Source of the DNA: Bradyrhizobium sp. JYMT SZCCT0428
GTDB taxonomy: Bacteria; Pseudomonadota; Alphaproteobacteria; Rhizobiales; Xanthobacteraceae
Reading direction: 5' to 3'
Length of the DNA stretch: 64,000 nucleotides
NCBI RefSeq assembly: GCF_018131075.1
Contig: NZ_JAFCLS010000015.1
Span: 1 to 64,000 of the forward strand
Shown: piece after piece, positions 1 through 8,171 of the stretch
Numbering within the stretch: position 1 is the stretch's first letter
Layout: every line of letters begins with the position of its first letter
Position numbers and translations under genes: made by a program
Notes under the pieces: generated by a model
Databases searched by the model: none
What the model was told of the DNA's origin: nothing
The model's input: only the letters and a program-made list of their open reading frames with translations

Positions 1-465
1 AGAGGGCGCAGGGAATGCCGGATGCGCGCTGCACCCGCGGTCTCATGTGCGATTGTGCATAAGAATGCTGCACATGAGCATACAGGGCAGCGGAGAACAT
101 CCGACATTCCCTGCGCAGTGGCTTTACGGCTTATGCCGTGATCTCCCCGGAGACGAGTTCTTGGTTGACTCCGTCGCTGCCGTTTTCGCTCACGCTTCTC
201 CGACAGCTTGACGCCTGCAACGGGCGCCAGGACCACACGGTTTTGCCGTACGCCTATCCACGCCATCGTCGAGGCGTAAACCAGCGTCCACCGCAACCCG
301 TCCAACGTCCGTGACGACGGCCGACGCCCTCTGAGTGGGACGGGATGGCTATTATGTAAACTGATTTTTGCTTCCGTAAAACAGAAATATTTTTGATTTC
401 TGGGCTTGACACGAATTCTGACAATCAGAAGTGATTTGCCCGTCGGGTTGTTTTGTCGCATGCCG
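1..465. repeat. Large interspersed intergenic repeat (Bradyrhizobium type)
   Basis: No credible gene occupies this stretch. Positions 6-24 and 98-116 form an inverted repeat of 19 bases with one mismatch, bracketing a short spacer. The block continues through a conserved-looking tail near 431-462 (a 'tttgcccg..cgggttgttttgtcgcatg' segment). I recognise the organisation from memory as an interspersed non-coding repeat of Bradyrhizobium genomes. The left boundary is probably cut by the window edge and the right boundary is approximate. Its function is unknown. Confidence 0.55.
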
Positions 466-503
466 GTCGCAAGATTGCGCTTGCGCGCAAGGCGACGCAG
501 TTC

Positions 504-663
504 GTAGGGCGGATTGAGCCGAAGGCGTAATCCGCCACCCTTGGCTCCAACGCCGATGTAGCTGTGCTATCCTGCGTGCGACGTTGACTTGTCGTCACGC
601 CTGGTGAGGAAAATTGCGGGGACACGGAATGGCGGATTACGGCTTCGGCTCCAATCCGCCCCA
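504..663. repeat. Inverted repeat pair, ~30-bp arms
   Basis: The arm at 508-537 (ggcggatt..cgtaatccgcca) is repeated in inverted orientation at 630-660 (tggcggattacg..aatccgcc). The arms are separated by about 90 bases without a gene. This is the familiar 'gcggattacg-cttcggc-taatccgc' palindromic family of Bradyrhizobium intergenic regions. It could fold as a hairpin in RNA or be a mobile palindromic element. Confidence 0.6.
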
Positions 664-791
664 CAAGCTCTGTGCCTCGTTGCCGCCGTGGCATTCTGGC
701 TTTAGTCGTGCGCGGTTTCCGCTTTTGGGATAACATGGCGAGCGTATCGGCACCCGGATGACGACGGGAAACCATGAAGGGGGAGCTTGGA

Positions 792-1325
792 ATGAGCTCG
801 CCGCGAGTGTCGGGAACCGCCGTGCAACGAACCATTGCCGTCCTGGGCTCGGCGGTTTTCTTCGTGGTCGCCCCATGTACGCTGGCGGGGCTCGTTCCAT
901 GGTCCATCACGGGTTGGCAACTCCGGCCGCCGTTCCTTGGTCTGGAGCTGACGCGCGGCATCGGCGCGATAATGATTCTCGCAGGCGTGCCTGGGCTCGT
1001 TGACGCATTTGCGCGTTTCGCGCTGCAGGGTCTCGGCACCCCCGCACCCATCGCGCCGACCCGGAATCTCGTGGTGACCGGTCTCTACCGTTATGTGCGT
1101 AATCCAATATACGTCGCGGTCGTTGCCATCATCCTGGGTCAAGCGATGCTGATGGGCGATTGGCGTCTCATCGTCTACGGCGCGCTGCTCTGGCTCGCCT
1201 TCCACGTCTTCGTCGTGGCGTACGAAGAACCCACGCTCGAGCAGACGTTTGGGAGTGAGTACGAGGCGTTCCGCGCCGCCGTCCCGCGCTGGATACCGCG
1301 GATGACCCCATGGCGGTCGAAATGA
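792..1325 (+). CDS. Isoprenylcysteine carboxyl methyltransferase (ICMT/PEMT-like) family membrane protein
   Basis: A 177-residue polytopic membrane protein with about four hydrophobic segments. The C-terminal half carries the ICMT/phospholipid methyltransferase signature: GLYRYVRNPIY followed by a hydrophobic stretch, then a YEEPTLEQTFGSEYEAF block and a PRWIP motif. These motifs in the family bind S-adenosylmethionine and form the membrane-embedded active site. The substrate cannot be told; bacterial members methylate diverse lipids or thiols. The start at 792 is chosen because GGGGGAG lies about seven bases upstream; an in-frame ATG at 774 lacks such a site. It stands alone after the intergenic repeats. 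Confidence 0.85.
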   Translation: MSSPRVSGTAVQRTIAVLGSAVFFVVAPCTLAGLVPWSITGWQLRPPFLGLELTRGIGAIMILAGVPGLVDAFARFALQGLGTPAPIAPTRNLVVTGLYRYVRNPIYVAVVAIILGQAMLMGDWRLIVYGALLWLAFHVFVVAYEEPTLEQTFGSEYEAFRAAVPRWIPRMTPWRSK

Positions 1326-1552
1326 TCGGTGGCCCGCGGTTGTGCGAGCCGCTGTTCGCGACCGGTCTCGGACGCTTCACCGGCGCCGCGAGCAGACACG
1401 CTAACGGCCCTCGCTCTAGGACGATCATCGGATCGCTGCCGTTGCCAACCCGAAGTCAAAGCCTATAGAGTATTGCCTGGGGACGTCGCAGCCTCCCCGT
1501 GAAGTGGGTGACCCCATGCAAGCGCTGCTCGCTTTCCTATGGAGCGAGCAAC

Positions 1553-2305
1553 ATGGATGGAAACCTCGTACTTCCTTTTATTCTTGCAACATTTCTTGGC
1601 GGCTTCGTCAGCGGGTTTTCCGGATTCGCGATGGGCCTCGTCGTATCAGGCATATGGCTGCACATCATTCAGACGGCCGCGCTGATTGCCGGCTACGGGC
1701 TACTCACGCAAGGTTACGGCATCGCGAAGCTGCGCCATGAGTTGCGCTGGCAAGACATTTGGCCGCTGACGCTCGGAACGGCAATCGGCATCCCAATCGG
1801 CGTGATGCTGTTGACACACATCAATCCGACTTACTTGCGCTTCGGCGTCGGAGTGCTGCTCGTCCTCTACGCGACATACAGCCTTGCACGCCCACCCATA
1901 AAGCCAATGAAGATCGGGACGCCGGCCGACGTTGCCATCGGCATTTCCAACGGATTGCTCGGAGGTCTCACCGGTCTCGGCGGCATCATCTCCACCATCT
2001 CCTGCCAGTGGCGCGGCTGGTCCAGGGACAAGCAACGCTCCGTGTTTCAACCGGTGCTATTTGCGGCGTTTGTGATCATCTCGCTCGCGCAACTCGTCGC
2101 AGGGTCGTACACCGCCGAAACCGTCAAATTGTACGGCATCGGGCTTCCTTTCATGGTAGCCGGCATATGGATCGGCTTCAAACTGTATGGCACTATCAAC
2201 GACGATACGTTTCGCAAGGCGGTGTTGATACTGGTTCTCCTGGCGGGCGTGTCACTGATCGCTTCGGCGTCGGGGCTGATGCCTGTCTCCCAAAGTCGAA
2301 ACTGA
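1553..2305 (+). CDS. TSUP / sulfite exporter TauE-SafE family permease
   Basis: A 250-residue integral membrane protein with about eight hydrophobic segments. It has the family's two glycine-rich repeats: an N-terminal 'FLGGFVSGFSGFAMGLV' and a second 'SNGLLGGLTGLGGI' near the middle. TSUP proteins export or import small organic anions and sulfur oxyanions across the inner membrane; the specific substrate here is unknown. The start at 1553 follows GGAGCGA at the right distance; an upstream in-frame start at 1499 would add a non-hydrophobic, atypical extension. It appears monocistronic. Confidence 0.88.
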   Translation: MDGNLVLPFILATFLGGFVSGFSGFAMGLVVSGIWLHIIQTAALIAGYGLLTQGYGIAKLRHELRWQDIWPLTLGTAIGIPIGVMLLTHINPTYLRFGVGVLLVLYATYSLARPPIKPMKIGTPADVAIGISNGLLGGLTGLGGIISTISCQWRGWSRDKQRSVFQPVLFAAFVIISLAQLVAGSYTAETVKLYGIGLPFMVAGIWIGFKLYGTINDDTFRKAVLILVLLAGVSLIASASGLMPVSQSRN

Positions 2306-2447
2306 GGAGATTCCGGCGCTCTCAATCCCCAGCGGACATAGCAGGTTTAGTTGGGGCGCGCCTCATGCCGGTTCCGGAACCAAGCGCGCCCTGATCGATT
2401 GACGTACCGCCTGCATCGCAGTGCATTCCTCACACTCTGGAGATTTC

Positions 2448-2852
2448 ATGTTGCTCCCCAAGGGAACAATCGTGGCCGTCGCCGACGGAGAAAAGTTCAA
2501 CCTTTTTAGCAATACCGGCGATGAGGCCAGCCCAACGCTGACGGCGATGCCTGAATCGGAGATCGAAAACGTAAACAAGGGGTCCGGCGCGGGCCATCAG
2601 AGCAGTTCTGCCAATCCTGACGAAAGCCAGGCCGCGGAAGACGGCTTCGCCGGCGGAATAGCGGATTTGCTCAACAAACGGGTTCTGGATGGTGAAATTT
2701 CGGATCTCATCATCATCGCCGCCCCGCGCACCCTCGGCGAGCTTCGCAAGAGCTATCACAAAAAGCTGTCGGAAGTTCTTCGCGGCGAGATCTCGAAGGA
2801 CCTTACCGGTCATGCGGTGCATGATATCGAAAAGACGATCGCTGCGGCCTAG
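2448..2852 (+). CDS. Host-attachment-like protein (PF10116 type)
   Basis: A 134-residue soluble protein. The N-terminus reads 'GTIVAVADGEKFNLFSN' and the C-terminal half has 'FAGGIADLLNKR', 'LIIIAAPRTLGELRKSYH' and a 'ISKDLTG' segment. This is the layout of the family annotated as 'protein required for attachment to host cells', first named in plant-associated Agrobacterium and of unknown biochemical function. The start at 2448 is preceded by TCTGGAGA; an in-frame ATG at 2421 has no good ribosome site. Its TAG stop lies at the edge of a repeat copy that follows it. Confidence 0.8.
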   Translation: MLLPKGTIVAVADGEKFNLFSNTGDEASPTLTAMPESEIENVNKGSGAGHQSSSANPDESQAAEDGFAGGIADLLNKRVLDGEISDLIIIAAPRTLGELRKSYHKKLSEVLRGEISKDLTGHAVHDIEKTIAAA

Positions 2853-2977
2853 AGGCTTATCGGTTCTGATTGAACCGGAACCGACGTTCCAGACTGTTGT
2901 CTTGGACGCGTTTTCTATCGCAGATAAGTCTACGCAATCTGCGTAAACTTGATTGTTCTGCGAAGCGGTATCCACCC
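2853..2977. repeat. Interspersed palindromic repeat, diverged copy (family also at 27871 and 39120)
   Basis: It contains the landmarks of the family: a 'cggttctgattgaaccg' palindrome, then 'ttggacgcgttttct', then 'gcgaagcggtatccac'. An extra segment 'cgcagataagtctacgca' splits the second half. The orientation is the same as the copy at 39120-39230 and opposite to 27871-27975. It is non-coding. Confidence 0.6.
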
Positions 2978-3115
2978 CGGACCAGCAGCGGGCATCCACG
3001 GTGCCGCTCACGCGTGTCTGACACGGATCCGCGGTGACAGCCACAACTTTCACCTGGCCAGCAGCGGCGACACCCCGGCACTTGTTCGTATTGAAACTTC
3101 ATGTTGGAGACCAAA

Positions 3116-3454
3116 ATGCGCGTTGGAAAAATTGCAATCGCTCTCGCGACATTGTTTATCGGCATTTCCGTCGGAAATGTATCTGCTCAAGTTGCGAACC
3201 CCGAACTGGAGGCGTGCCGGTCGACGGGTTTGATTGCACTGAGAGAGCGCAATCCTGGCATCAAGGACGTGACTCTCGACGTTGACGGAATGACGGTTGC
3301 AAAGGCCAATACGAAGGTCGAGGACACGCCCATCAAAACCATTGTTATTGGCGATGCCTATCTCGAAAAAGGCAAGCAGGACACGCGCCGAACCTTTCTC
3401 TGCCTGATCGGCGAAAAGGGCAAAGTCTTACTGACGTTTTTTACGGACAAATAG
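3116..3454 (+). CDS. Small exported protein of unknown function
   Basis: A 112-residue protein with a clear N-terminal signal peptide: basic MRVGK, a hydrophobic core to about residue 20, and an Ala-Gln cleavage-like site (VSAQ). The mature part is a compact domain with two cysteines (C in 'LEACRSTG' and in 'TFLCLIG') that could form a disulfide. I do not recognise the family. The start at 3116 has TGGAGA five bases upstream; an ATG at 3101 lies too close to any site. No operon partner is visible. Confidence 0.7.
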   Translation: MRVGKIAIALATLFIGISVGNVSAQVANPELEACRSTGLIALRERNPGIKDVTLDVDGMTVAKANTKVEDTPIKTIVIGDAYLEKGKQDTRRTFLCLIGEKGKVLLTFFTDK

Positions 3455-3501
3455 GCGGACGGGCTTGAGGAGCCGCTCACGCATTCAAGCGTTCGCGGCG
3501 C

Positions 3502-3973
3502 CTAGTTGCCGAACATCACCAGGCGCGAAGTGGCGTCACCGCCAAAAGCCATGACCGAGGCTGCTTCTTGCTCTCGTGGTTCCAGTCGCTGTTTCGCCCG
3601 GGCAGCCTCGCGCCTGGATTTGCGTTCAGCGTAGCGTTTGCGGCGCGCGCACTTCGGCTTCGGCCTTCTTCGCGTCTGGCTTCTCAGCGCGTTTTTCCGG
3701 CTGCGCTGCCTGCACCGGTTCGGCGGGTGCCGGGTCCACCATGGCAGCCTGCTGCGATGTCTGTTGGGGCGGTTGCGGCGGCTGGGCCGCCTCGGCCGTA
3801 GTAGGCAGAATGACCCTGACGGGGGACGGCAGTTCCGCGGCCGTACGTGCCTGGTAGCCGGAGCGCTCCTTGAGCGCCGAGTTAGCCATCAGGAGTCCGC
3901 TGCCAAAGCCAACTCCCAGGATGACAAAAGTAGTTCCCACCCCTGCGAAAAAAATGCGCGCGCTCGATGCCAT
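3502..3973 (-). pseudogene. Pro/Ala-rich single-pass membrane protein gene, frameshifted
   Basis: The reading frame starts at 3973 (GGAGA upstream) with MASSARIFFAG, one transmembrane helix (about residues 6-28), then a Pro/Ala/Gln-rich linker. It stops at 3626 after 'EVRAPQTLR'. In another frame the sequence continues without interruption to a TAG at 3502, giving a basic tail 'KRYAERKSRREAARAK' and an ending 'MAFGGDATSRLVMFGN'. That ending is what I would expect for this kind of Bradyrhizobium protein. The switch falls in a GCGCGCG run near 3640-3652, consistent with loss of one CG unit or a one-base error. Whether this is a true mutation or a sequencing error cannot be told here. Confidence 0.6.
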
Positions 3974-4395
3974 GACCGTGTCTCCAAGAATGCACGTCAA
4001 CACCGTCATCTCGCGATATGTTCCGGGCCGGGAAAAATAGGTAACCGGCGTTTCCTTGGCCGCTGCACCCCCTGCCCGCACGCGCTTGAAGTTTTCGCCT
4101 CGTTTGAGAACGCTGATGCAGTGTCCGAAAAACTCGTCGTCACGATGATTGGCAGCGCTGCCGAACATTATAAAAAGCCCCGCCGAGCGGGTGCTCGGCA
4201 GGGCTCACGCAGAGAAGTCGACGGACGGCAAGCGGGGACCTTGGTGGCCCATCGAGGGTCTGCGAGCGTATTAGCGTCGGCACCAACGTCCCGGATTGCC
4301 ACTTGTTCCCGGTAGGATACTCTCGGGAAAGTCTGTCGCTTAATCGCCGTCCGCTTTGAACCTGATAGCGATCATCGACGGTTCGCGAATGTCGG
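3974..4395. other. Intergenic region with a terminator-like hairpin
   Basis: About 420 bases between two minus-strand genes. Apart from the hairpin at 4170-4205 and the ribosome-binding site of the downstream gene, I see no supportable gene. A minus-strand open frame runs across 4180-4320, but it has no convincing start. Confidence 0.4.
4170..4205 (-). terminator. Rho-independent terminator (minus strand)
   Basis: On the minus strand a 13-bp stem (arms at 4193-4205 and 4176-4188, one mismatch, four-base loop) is followed directly by TTTTTATAA. It would stop transcription coming from the SnoaL-like gene at 4396-4758, about 190 bases upstream. Confidence 0.6.
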
Positions 4396-4758
4396 TTATG
4401 CCGACAGACGTCGGTTCACCGGCCCGCAGAGGGTGCGCTCAATCTTGCCTGCCGGGCTGAAACGAAAATGCGCCCGCACCAGACTGGCTTTGTTGTTCCG
4501 ATAATCAACCCGAATGCCGTCTTCCGTCACCGTGAGATCGTCGAGGGTAAAGGCAGCCGGGAGCTGGTTTTGAAGTTTGCCGGTCCAGTAAGCCGACAAC
4601 GGCTCTCGTCCGGTCAGGCGCGCACCCTCGCAATCGCATTCAAGCGTGGCGCGCTCGTCGTAGAGATCGAGCAAGGCGTCGAGGTCGCCTGATCGACATG
4701 CGTCGAGCCAGTCAATAACAACGGCCAGCGGATCGAAGTCATCAGGGGCAAACGACAT
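4396..4758 (-). CDS. SnoaL-like / NTF2-fold protein
   Basis: A 120-residue protein of the nuclear-transport-factor-2 fold. It opens with 'VIDWLDACRSGDLDALLDLYDERATLEC', the typical first helices and strand of SnoaL-like proteins, then has 'GREPLSAYWTGKL' and two C-terminal strands. Members are small-molecule isomerases, cyclases or binding proteins; the substrate cannot be inferred. The start at 4758 (MSFAPDD) is preferred to upstream in-frame codons, which would add a basic low-complexity leader. A weak GGGA lies upstream. Confidence 0.75.
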   Translation of the reverse strand: MSFAPDDFDPLAVVIDWLDACRSGDLDALLDLYDERATLECDCEGARLTGREPLSAYWTGKLQNQLPAAFTLDDLTVTEDGIRVDYRNNKASLVRAHFRFSPAGKIERTLCGPVNRRLSA

Positions 4759-5098
4759 AACGGTCCCATCATAAACAGTCTGCCGCCCCCGGCGCTGCAT
4801 AGGCAGTTCATGATGAATGCACCTTGAACGGCCCAAGCCTCGCACCCCGTAGAAACACGGTGCCTCTCCTCTTCCTCATGCGAAGTCTTCGCCGTGCCGC
4901 GAAGGTCAGTCGGGGTTGTGCGTGCGCGCATGCGGGAGAAGTGATGAGTGGCCCAATGCCGCTCTGCCAAAGGCGGACTGCGCCCAACGCTAGGCTTGTT
5001 CCCCAGGGAACAGCGCGGGGTGGCAGACCTGCGCATTGTCCTGCTCACCGATGAAACGGAGCGATGATCGCCCCGGTCGGACACGACGGAGCAAACCG
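4759..5098. other. Intergenic region, nothing recognised
   Basis: About 340 bases between divergent genes. No conserved reading frame, hairpin or repeat stands out. It must hold the promoters of both flanking genes. Confidence 0.4.
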
Positions 5099-5290
5099 AT
5101 GACCAGCCATACCGGACTTCTGAACGACACCGAGCTTGCGACCGCTTCAGGCGGCGTCACTTCCCTGATCCGCACCAGCACCATTGCGCATCCGCACATT
5201 CCCCGCAATCACGACCTGCTGACGCCGCAGCAGATCGAAAAGCTGCTTTCGTTCAACGGCGGCTTCAGCCCGCCGATCCCGCGCAGCTGA
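5099..5290 (+). CDS. Small peptide with bacteriocin-type double-glycine leader
   Basis: A 63-residue peptide. Residues 7-17 read LLNDTELATASGG, matching the pattern of double-glycine leaders (hydrophobic residues at fixed spacing before GG). In known systems such leaders are cut by the C39 peptidase domain of an ABC exporter. The remaining ~45-residue core lacks cysteines and ends 'FSPPIPRS'. The start at 5099 has GGAG seven bases upstream. Two other peptides with such leaders occur at 40441 and 44447. Function is unknown: microcin-like, signal or other exported peptide. Confidence 0.65.
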   Translation: MTSHTGLLNDTELATASGGVTSLIRTSTIAHPHIPRNHDLLTPQQIEKLLSFNGGFSPPIPRS

Positions 5291-5411
5291 TTTTTGCAAG
5301 CCGAACGCTGAATTGCCTGATCTCGCCTCCCCTGCCAGGGAGGCGAGGTCTTTCACGGCGCCCGACAGTCCATCAGGAAGCTGGCTTCCGGCGCGACAGG
5401 AAAGCACAACC

Positions 5412-5879
5412 TCACTTCGCCGCGCCCTGCTTGTTGTCGCGCGGCAGGAATGGCTTGAGCGGTCGCTTGATCGCGCCGGCGCAGGCACGGGTGACGGTCT
5501 TGCCGCCGTCGGTCCAGGTCTGCGTGCCCTTCAGCCTGGCGCTGCGCCGCACGAAGCTGCCGCTGTATTTCGCCTGGTACTCGCGGCTGCCGCCTTTCCA
5601 GGTACCCTGAAGGTCGATTTTCTGGCCGTCGATTTTTCCGGTACCCTGCTCGGCGGTGGCCTCGACGGCGGCCTTGCGCAGCCGTACCACATGGGTGTAG
5701 CGCGCGGTGCTGCCGCTGATCGTGACCTCGATGGCTTCGCGCATCTTGTCGCTGGTATACGGCAGCTTGTCGCAGACCATGGTGCCGCGATAGGTGGCGT
5801 CGAGCACTTGCGCCGCGACGGGTGTGCCCATCGCCGCCATCATCGCCGCCGCCAGCACCGCATGTTGCAGCCGCACCAT
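5412..5879 (-). CDS. Exported protein of unknown function
   Basis: A 155-residue protein with a signal peptide: MVRLQHAVLAAAMMAAMG followed by PVAAQV. The mature part is strand-rich and begins 'LDATYRGTMVCDKLPY', a short conserved-looking block with one Cys; another Cys lies in 'TRACAGAIK' and could pair with it. The tail is basic. The start at 5879 is preceded by GGGGGCGGC. An open frame extends much further upstream but has no signal-peptide logic there. I do not recognise a named family. Confidence 0.7.
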   Translation of the reverse strand: MVRLQHAVLAAAMMAAMGTPVAAQVLDATYRGTMVCDKLPYTSDKMREAIEVTISGSTARYTHVVRLRKAAVEATAEQGTGKIDGQKIDLQGTWKGGSREYQAKYSGSFVRRSARLKGTQTWTDGGKTVTRACAGAIKRPLKPFLPRDNKQGAAK

Positions 5880-6185
5880 TGCCGCCCCCCTTTGTCTCCT
5901 TGCCGCCACCGGGCGGTCTTCCGCCGCCTCATTAATCCACATCGTACCGGGCCCAACCGGGGGCGTCGATAGCAGCCTGAACCCTGCTTCGCTGCTGCAG
6001 CACGGCGGCGCTGACGGTCCCGCAACGCCGAGGCCACGGGCAATTCCGTCGTTGCCCTGGCCTGGCCTGGTGCCGGTCGCAATGATGTCGTGCTGCGACC
6101 GTTGGTCCGCAAAATCAAGTTTGACCGCCGCGCCGCCGTGGAACAAACTGTCCTTTCTTGATCACTTATTAAATGGGAGGCGGAC
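5880..6185. other. Intergenic region between divergent exported-protein genes
   Basis: About 300 bases with no gene I can support. The last part holds GGGAGGCGG just before the ATG at 6186. Promoters for both flanking genes must lie here, but I cannot place them. Confidence 0.4.
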
Positions 6186-6566
6186 ATGAAGAAACTCGTT
6201 ACGGCGGCAGCCATTTCGTTCTTTGCGCTTGGATCGTCATTGGCGTTGGCTCAGACCGCGCCAATGATGGGGAAGGAAACCAGCAAGACAGGCGCCACGC
6301 CACCTAACGCAGGCGCCAGTGCGTCCATCGCGGTTGATCCAAAAGCCAAGAAACCGACGCCTATGACAGGCGCTGATTACGGGCACAAAGCAGGCGCCGC
6401 TCCGCCCAACGCAGGCGCCAGTGCACCCATCGCGGTTGATCCAAAAGCCAAGAAACCGACTCCCATGGCAGGCGCTGATTACGCGCACAAAGCAGGCGCC
6501 GCTCCGCCCAACGCAGGCGCCAGTGCGCCCATCGCGTCTGCGCCGGCGGCCAAGGGAAAGAAGTAA
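6186..6566 (+). CDS. Exported tandem-repeat protein (34-residue repeats)
   Basis: A 126-residue protein with a clear signal peptide (MKKLVTAAAISFFALG...LALAQ). It is followed by two and a half copies of a 34-residue unit rich in Ala, Pro, Gly and Lys, with the core 'PPNAGAS..IAVDPKAKKPTPM.GADY.HKAGA'. The low complexity and lack of hydrophobic core suggest an extended periplasmic or surface-exposed protein. A GGGAGGCGG ribosome site precedes the start and a strong terminator follows the stop. No named family recognised. Confidence 0.8.
   Translation: MKKLVTAAAISFFALGSSLALAQTAPMMGKETSKTGATPPNAGASASIAVDPKAKKPTPMTGADYGHKAGAAPPNAGASAPIAVDPKAKKPTPMAGADYAHKAGAAPPNAGASAPIASAPAAKGKK
6291..6540 (+). 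repeat. In-frame 102-bp tandem repeat
   Basis: Units begin at 6291, 6393 and 6495 (the last partial). The nucleotide sequences of the first two are nearly identical, so the duplication is recent or kept homogeneous. Unit number is likely to vary between strains. Confidence 0.8.
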
Positions 6567-6590
6567 GACGAGAGCAGTTTTTGTGCGTCT

Positions 6591-6626
6591 GAAGGCCCCG
6601 TCCCCACGGGGCCTTCTTCGTTTTCT
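6591..6626 (+). terminator. Rho-independent terminator
   Basis: A perfect 10-bp stem (GAAGGCCCCG at 6591-6600 with its complement at 6607-6616) around a six-base loop, followed by TTCGTTTTC. It lies 25 bases after the tandem-repeat gene's stop. Confidence 0.8.
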
Positions 6627-6682
6627 GTGAGGTGCTCACTGCCGCGCCAGGCGCTTCGGCATTTCGCGGATGAGCACCGGGC

Positions 6683-7780
6683 TCATTCAGCCTCCTTCAT
6701 CCAGCGCGCAATCCCGGGCCAATGCTCTTCAAGCGTGCGCCTGCCCATGAACAGACTTAGATGGCCGCACGGGGCAACCGCGTGGCGCAGGGATTCCGCC
6801 GGCGTTCCTACCAGTCGTTGCACTGCAAGCAATTGTTGCGGGGCGACGACGTCGTCGGCGCTCCCGGCCAGAAGGTACATCGGAAGCTGCAGCCGCGAGA
6901 GGTCGATCTCTTGTCCCAGGGCGACGAAGTTTCCGGTGGCGAGCGCGTTGCATTTGTACAGTTTCTCGACGACTTCGAGGTAGTATTTTCCGGGAACGTC
7001 GATCGTCCAGGAATTCCAGTTCTTGAAGATGGCTTCGAGTCGGGTGAATTCCGGCGATTCGATCGGCTGCACAGTCTGCAGAGAGTTTCGGATATCGTTC
7101 GGGTCAGTCTCGTTCCCCCAGAACGGCGCGACCTTGCGGCCGATGACGAGACCATCGCCTGACTTGACCAGGCTCTCAAACACGAACCGTGGGGTCGCCT
7201 CGGCGATAACAGACAAACCGGACTGCTGCGCGGCAATATCGATGGGCGCGCCGGCCATCACAAGCTTGCGTACCTTGGCCGGGAAGCGTCCCGCATAGAC
7301 CAGGGATAACCAGCCGCCCTGGCACAGCCCCACAAGATCGACCCGGCCGCCGAGATGATCGACAAGGACATTGAGATCGGCAAGATATTCGTCGACTCCG
7401 AGAAATCGCATGTCAGCGCTGGCAGAACGCCAATCGGCCATGAACAGCCGTTCAATTCCAGCGCCACGGAGGGCCGCAACGAGACTGTGGCCGGCTGCAA
7501 GGTCAGCGATAGCAGCTCCATGCAGCGCGAGCGGTGGGCACAGCAGGGCGGGAACGCCGCTTCCCCCCACCGTAAAGTCACGAAGCCGAACGGCATGCAG
7601 CTCCAGCGCGATCGAGCTTGGCGTGGCGCCTTCAGGCTCCTGCGCAGGAGTGGCGGCGTCGGCAGAGAATCCAAGAAGCTGCGCCGCGACGGACGAGGCG
7701 GTTTCAGCGGCCGATGCAGCGACGATCGCAGGCCAGAAGAACGCCGCATAAGGGAATTGATCGCCTGGATACCGATCCAT
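6683..7780 (-). CDS. PhaC-like alpha/beta hydrolase with cysteine nucleophile
   Basis: A 365-residue alpha/beta-hydrolase. The nucleophile elbow is GLCQGG with Cys at about residue 153, the G-x-C-x-G box typical of polyhydroxyalkanoate synthases. The other triad members are visible as 'AGSADDVVAP' (Asp near 309) and 'CGHLSLF' (His 340). PHA synthases of class I are about 560-600 residues, so this is either a short PhaC-like acyltransferase or a related thioesterase/depolymerase; I cannot separate these. No phaR, phaB or phasin gene is adjacent. The start at 7780 has only a weak ribosome site. Confidence 0.7.
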   Translation of the reverse strand: MDRYPGDQFPYAAFFWPAIVAASAAETASSVAAQLLGFSADAATPAQEPEGATPSSIALELHAVRLRDFTVGGSGVPALLCPPLALHGAAIADLAAGHSLVAALRGAGIERLFMADWRSASADMRFLGVDEYLADLNVLVDHLGGRVDLVGLCQGGWLSLVYAGRFPAKVRKLVMAGAPIDIAAQQSGLSVIAEATPRFVFESLVKSGDGLVIGRKVAPFWGNETDPNDIRNSLQTVQPIESPEFTRLEAIFKNWNSWTIDVPGKYYLEVVEKLYKCNALATGNFVALGQEIDLSRLQLPMYLLAGSADDVVAPQQLLAVQRLVGTPAESLRHAVAPCGHLSLFMGRRTLEEHWPGIARWMKEAE

Positions 7781-8171
7781 TTGAAAGATGTCCGGTGCGC
7801 CCCACGCGATAAGCTAGCACTTTTCGCCGGGCATCGAGCCGGGAAATGGCGCAACCGGGCTCAGCCATTGGCCATGACGGGTCGAGGATGTCGCAGCGAG
7901 CGGCTATTCGGCCGATGGCGCAACGGCCCAGCAAAGCAAAACCGGACAGCCGGTCAGATTTGAATTGACCGGACGGATCCGTCGGGCAATCGACCGCTCG
8001 GCGGTGCGTCAACGTTAACCATGCGGGAGCGTGATTTCGCACGGGATGCACGCTTAATGAGCGCTTAATGAGCGCTTAACGCTTTTGCGCAACAGATAAC
8101 TCCTCAGCAGTAAAATCAAGAAGTTGCGGCAAGAGTGCAATGGGAATTCCGCCCTCGAGGAGGGGAATTGC
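7781..8171. other. Intergenic region with 11-bp tandem repeats
   Basis: About 390 bases between divergent genes. The only structure noticed is the triple repeat at 8051-8080; the last bases (GAGGAGGGG) are the ribosome site for the gene at 8172. Confidence 0.4.
8051..8080. repeat. Three tandem copies of an 11-bp unit (GCGCTTAATGA)
   Basis: Cgcttaatga, gcgcttaatga and gcgcttaac follow each other with an 11-base period, about one helical turn. They lie 90-120 bases upstream of the gene at 8172. They could be operator sites on one face of the DNA; this is inference. Confidence 0.5.

Noticed and set aside
425..1205. Long minus-strand open frames across the repeats and first gene
   Set aside because: They lie antisense to the ICMT-like gene or in repeat DNA, with Arg/Pro/Ser-rich composition typical of high-GC shadow frames and no ribosome site.
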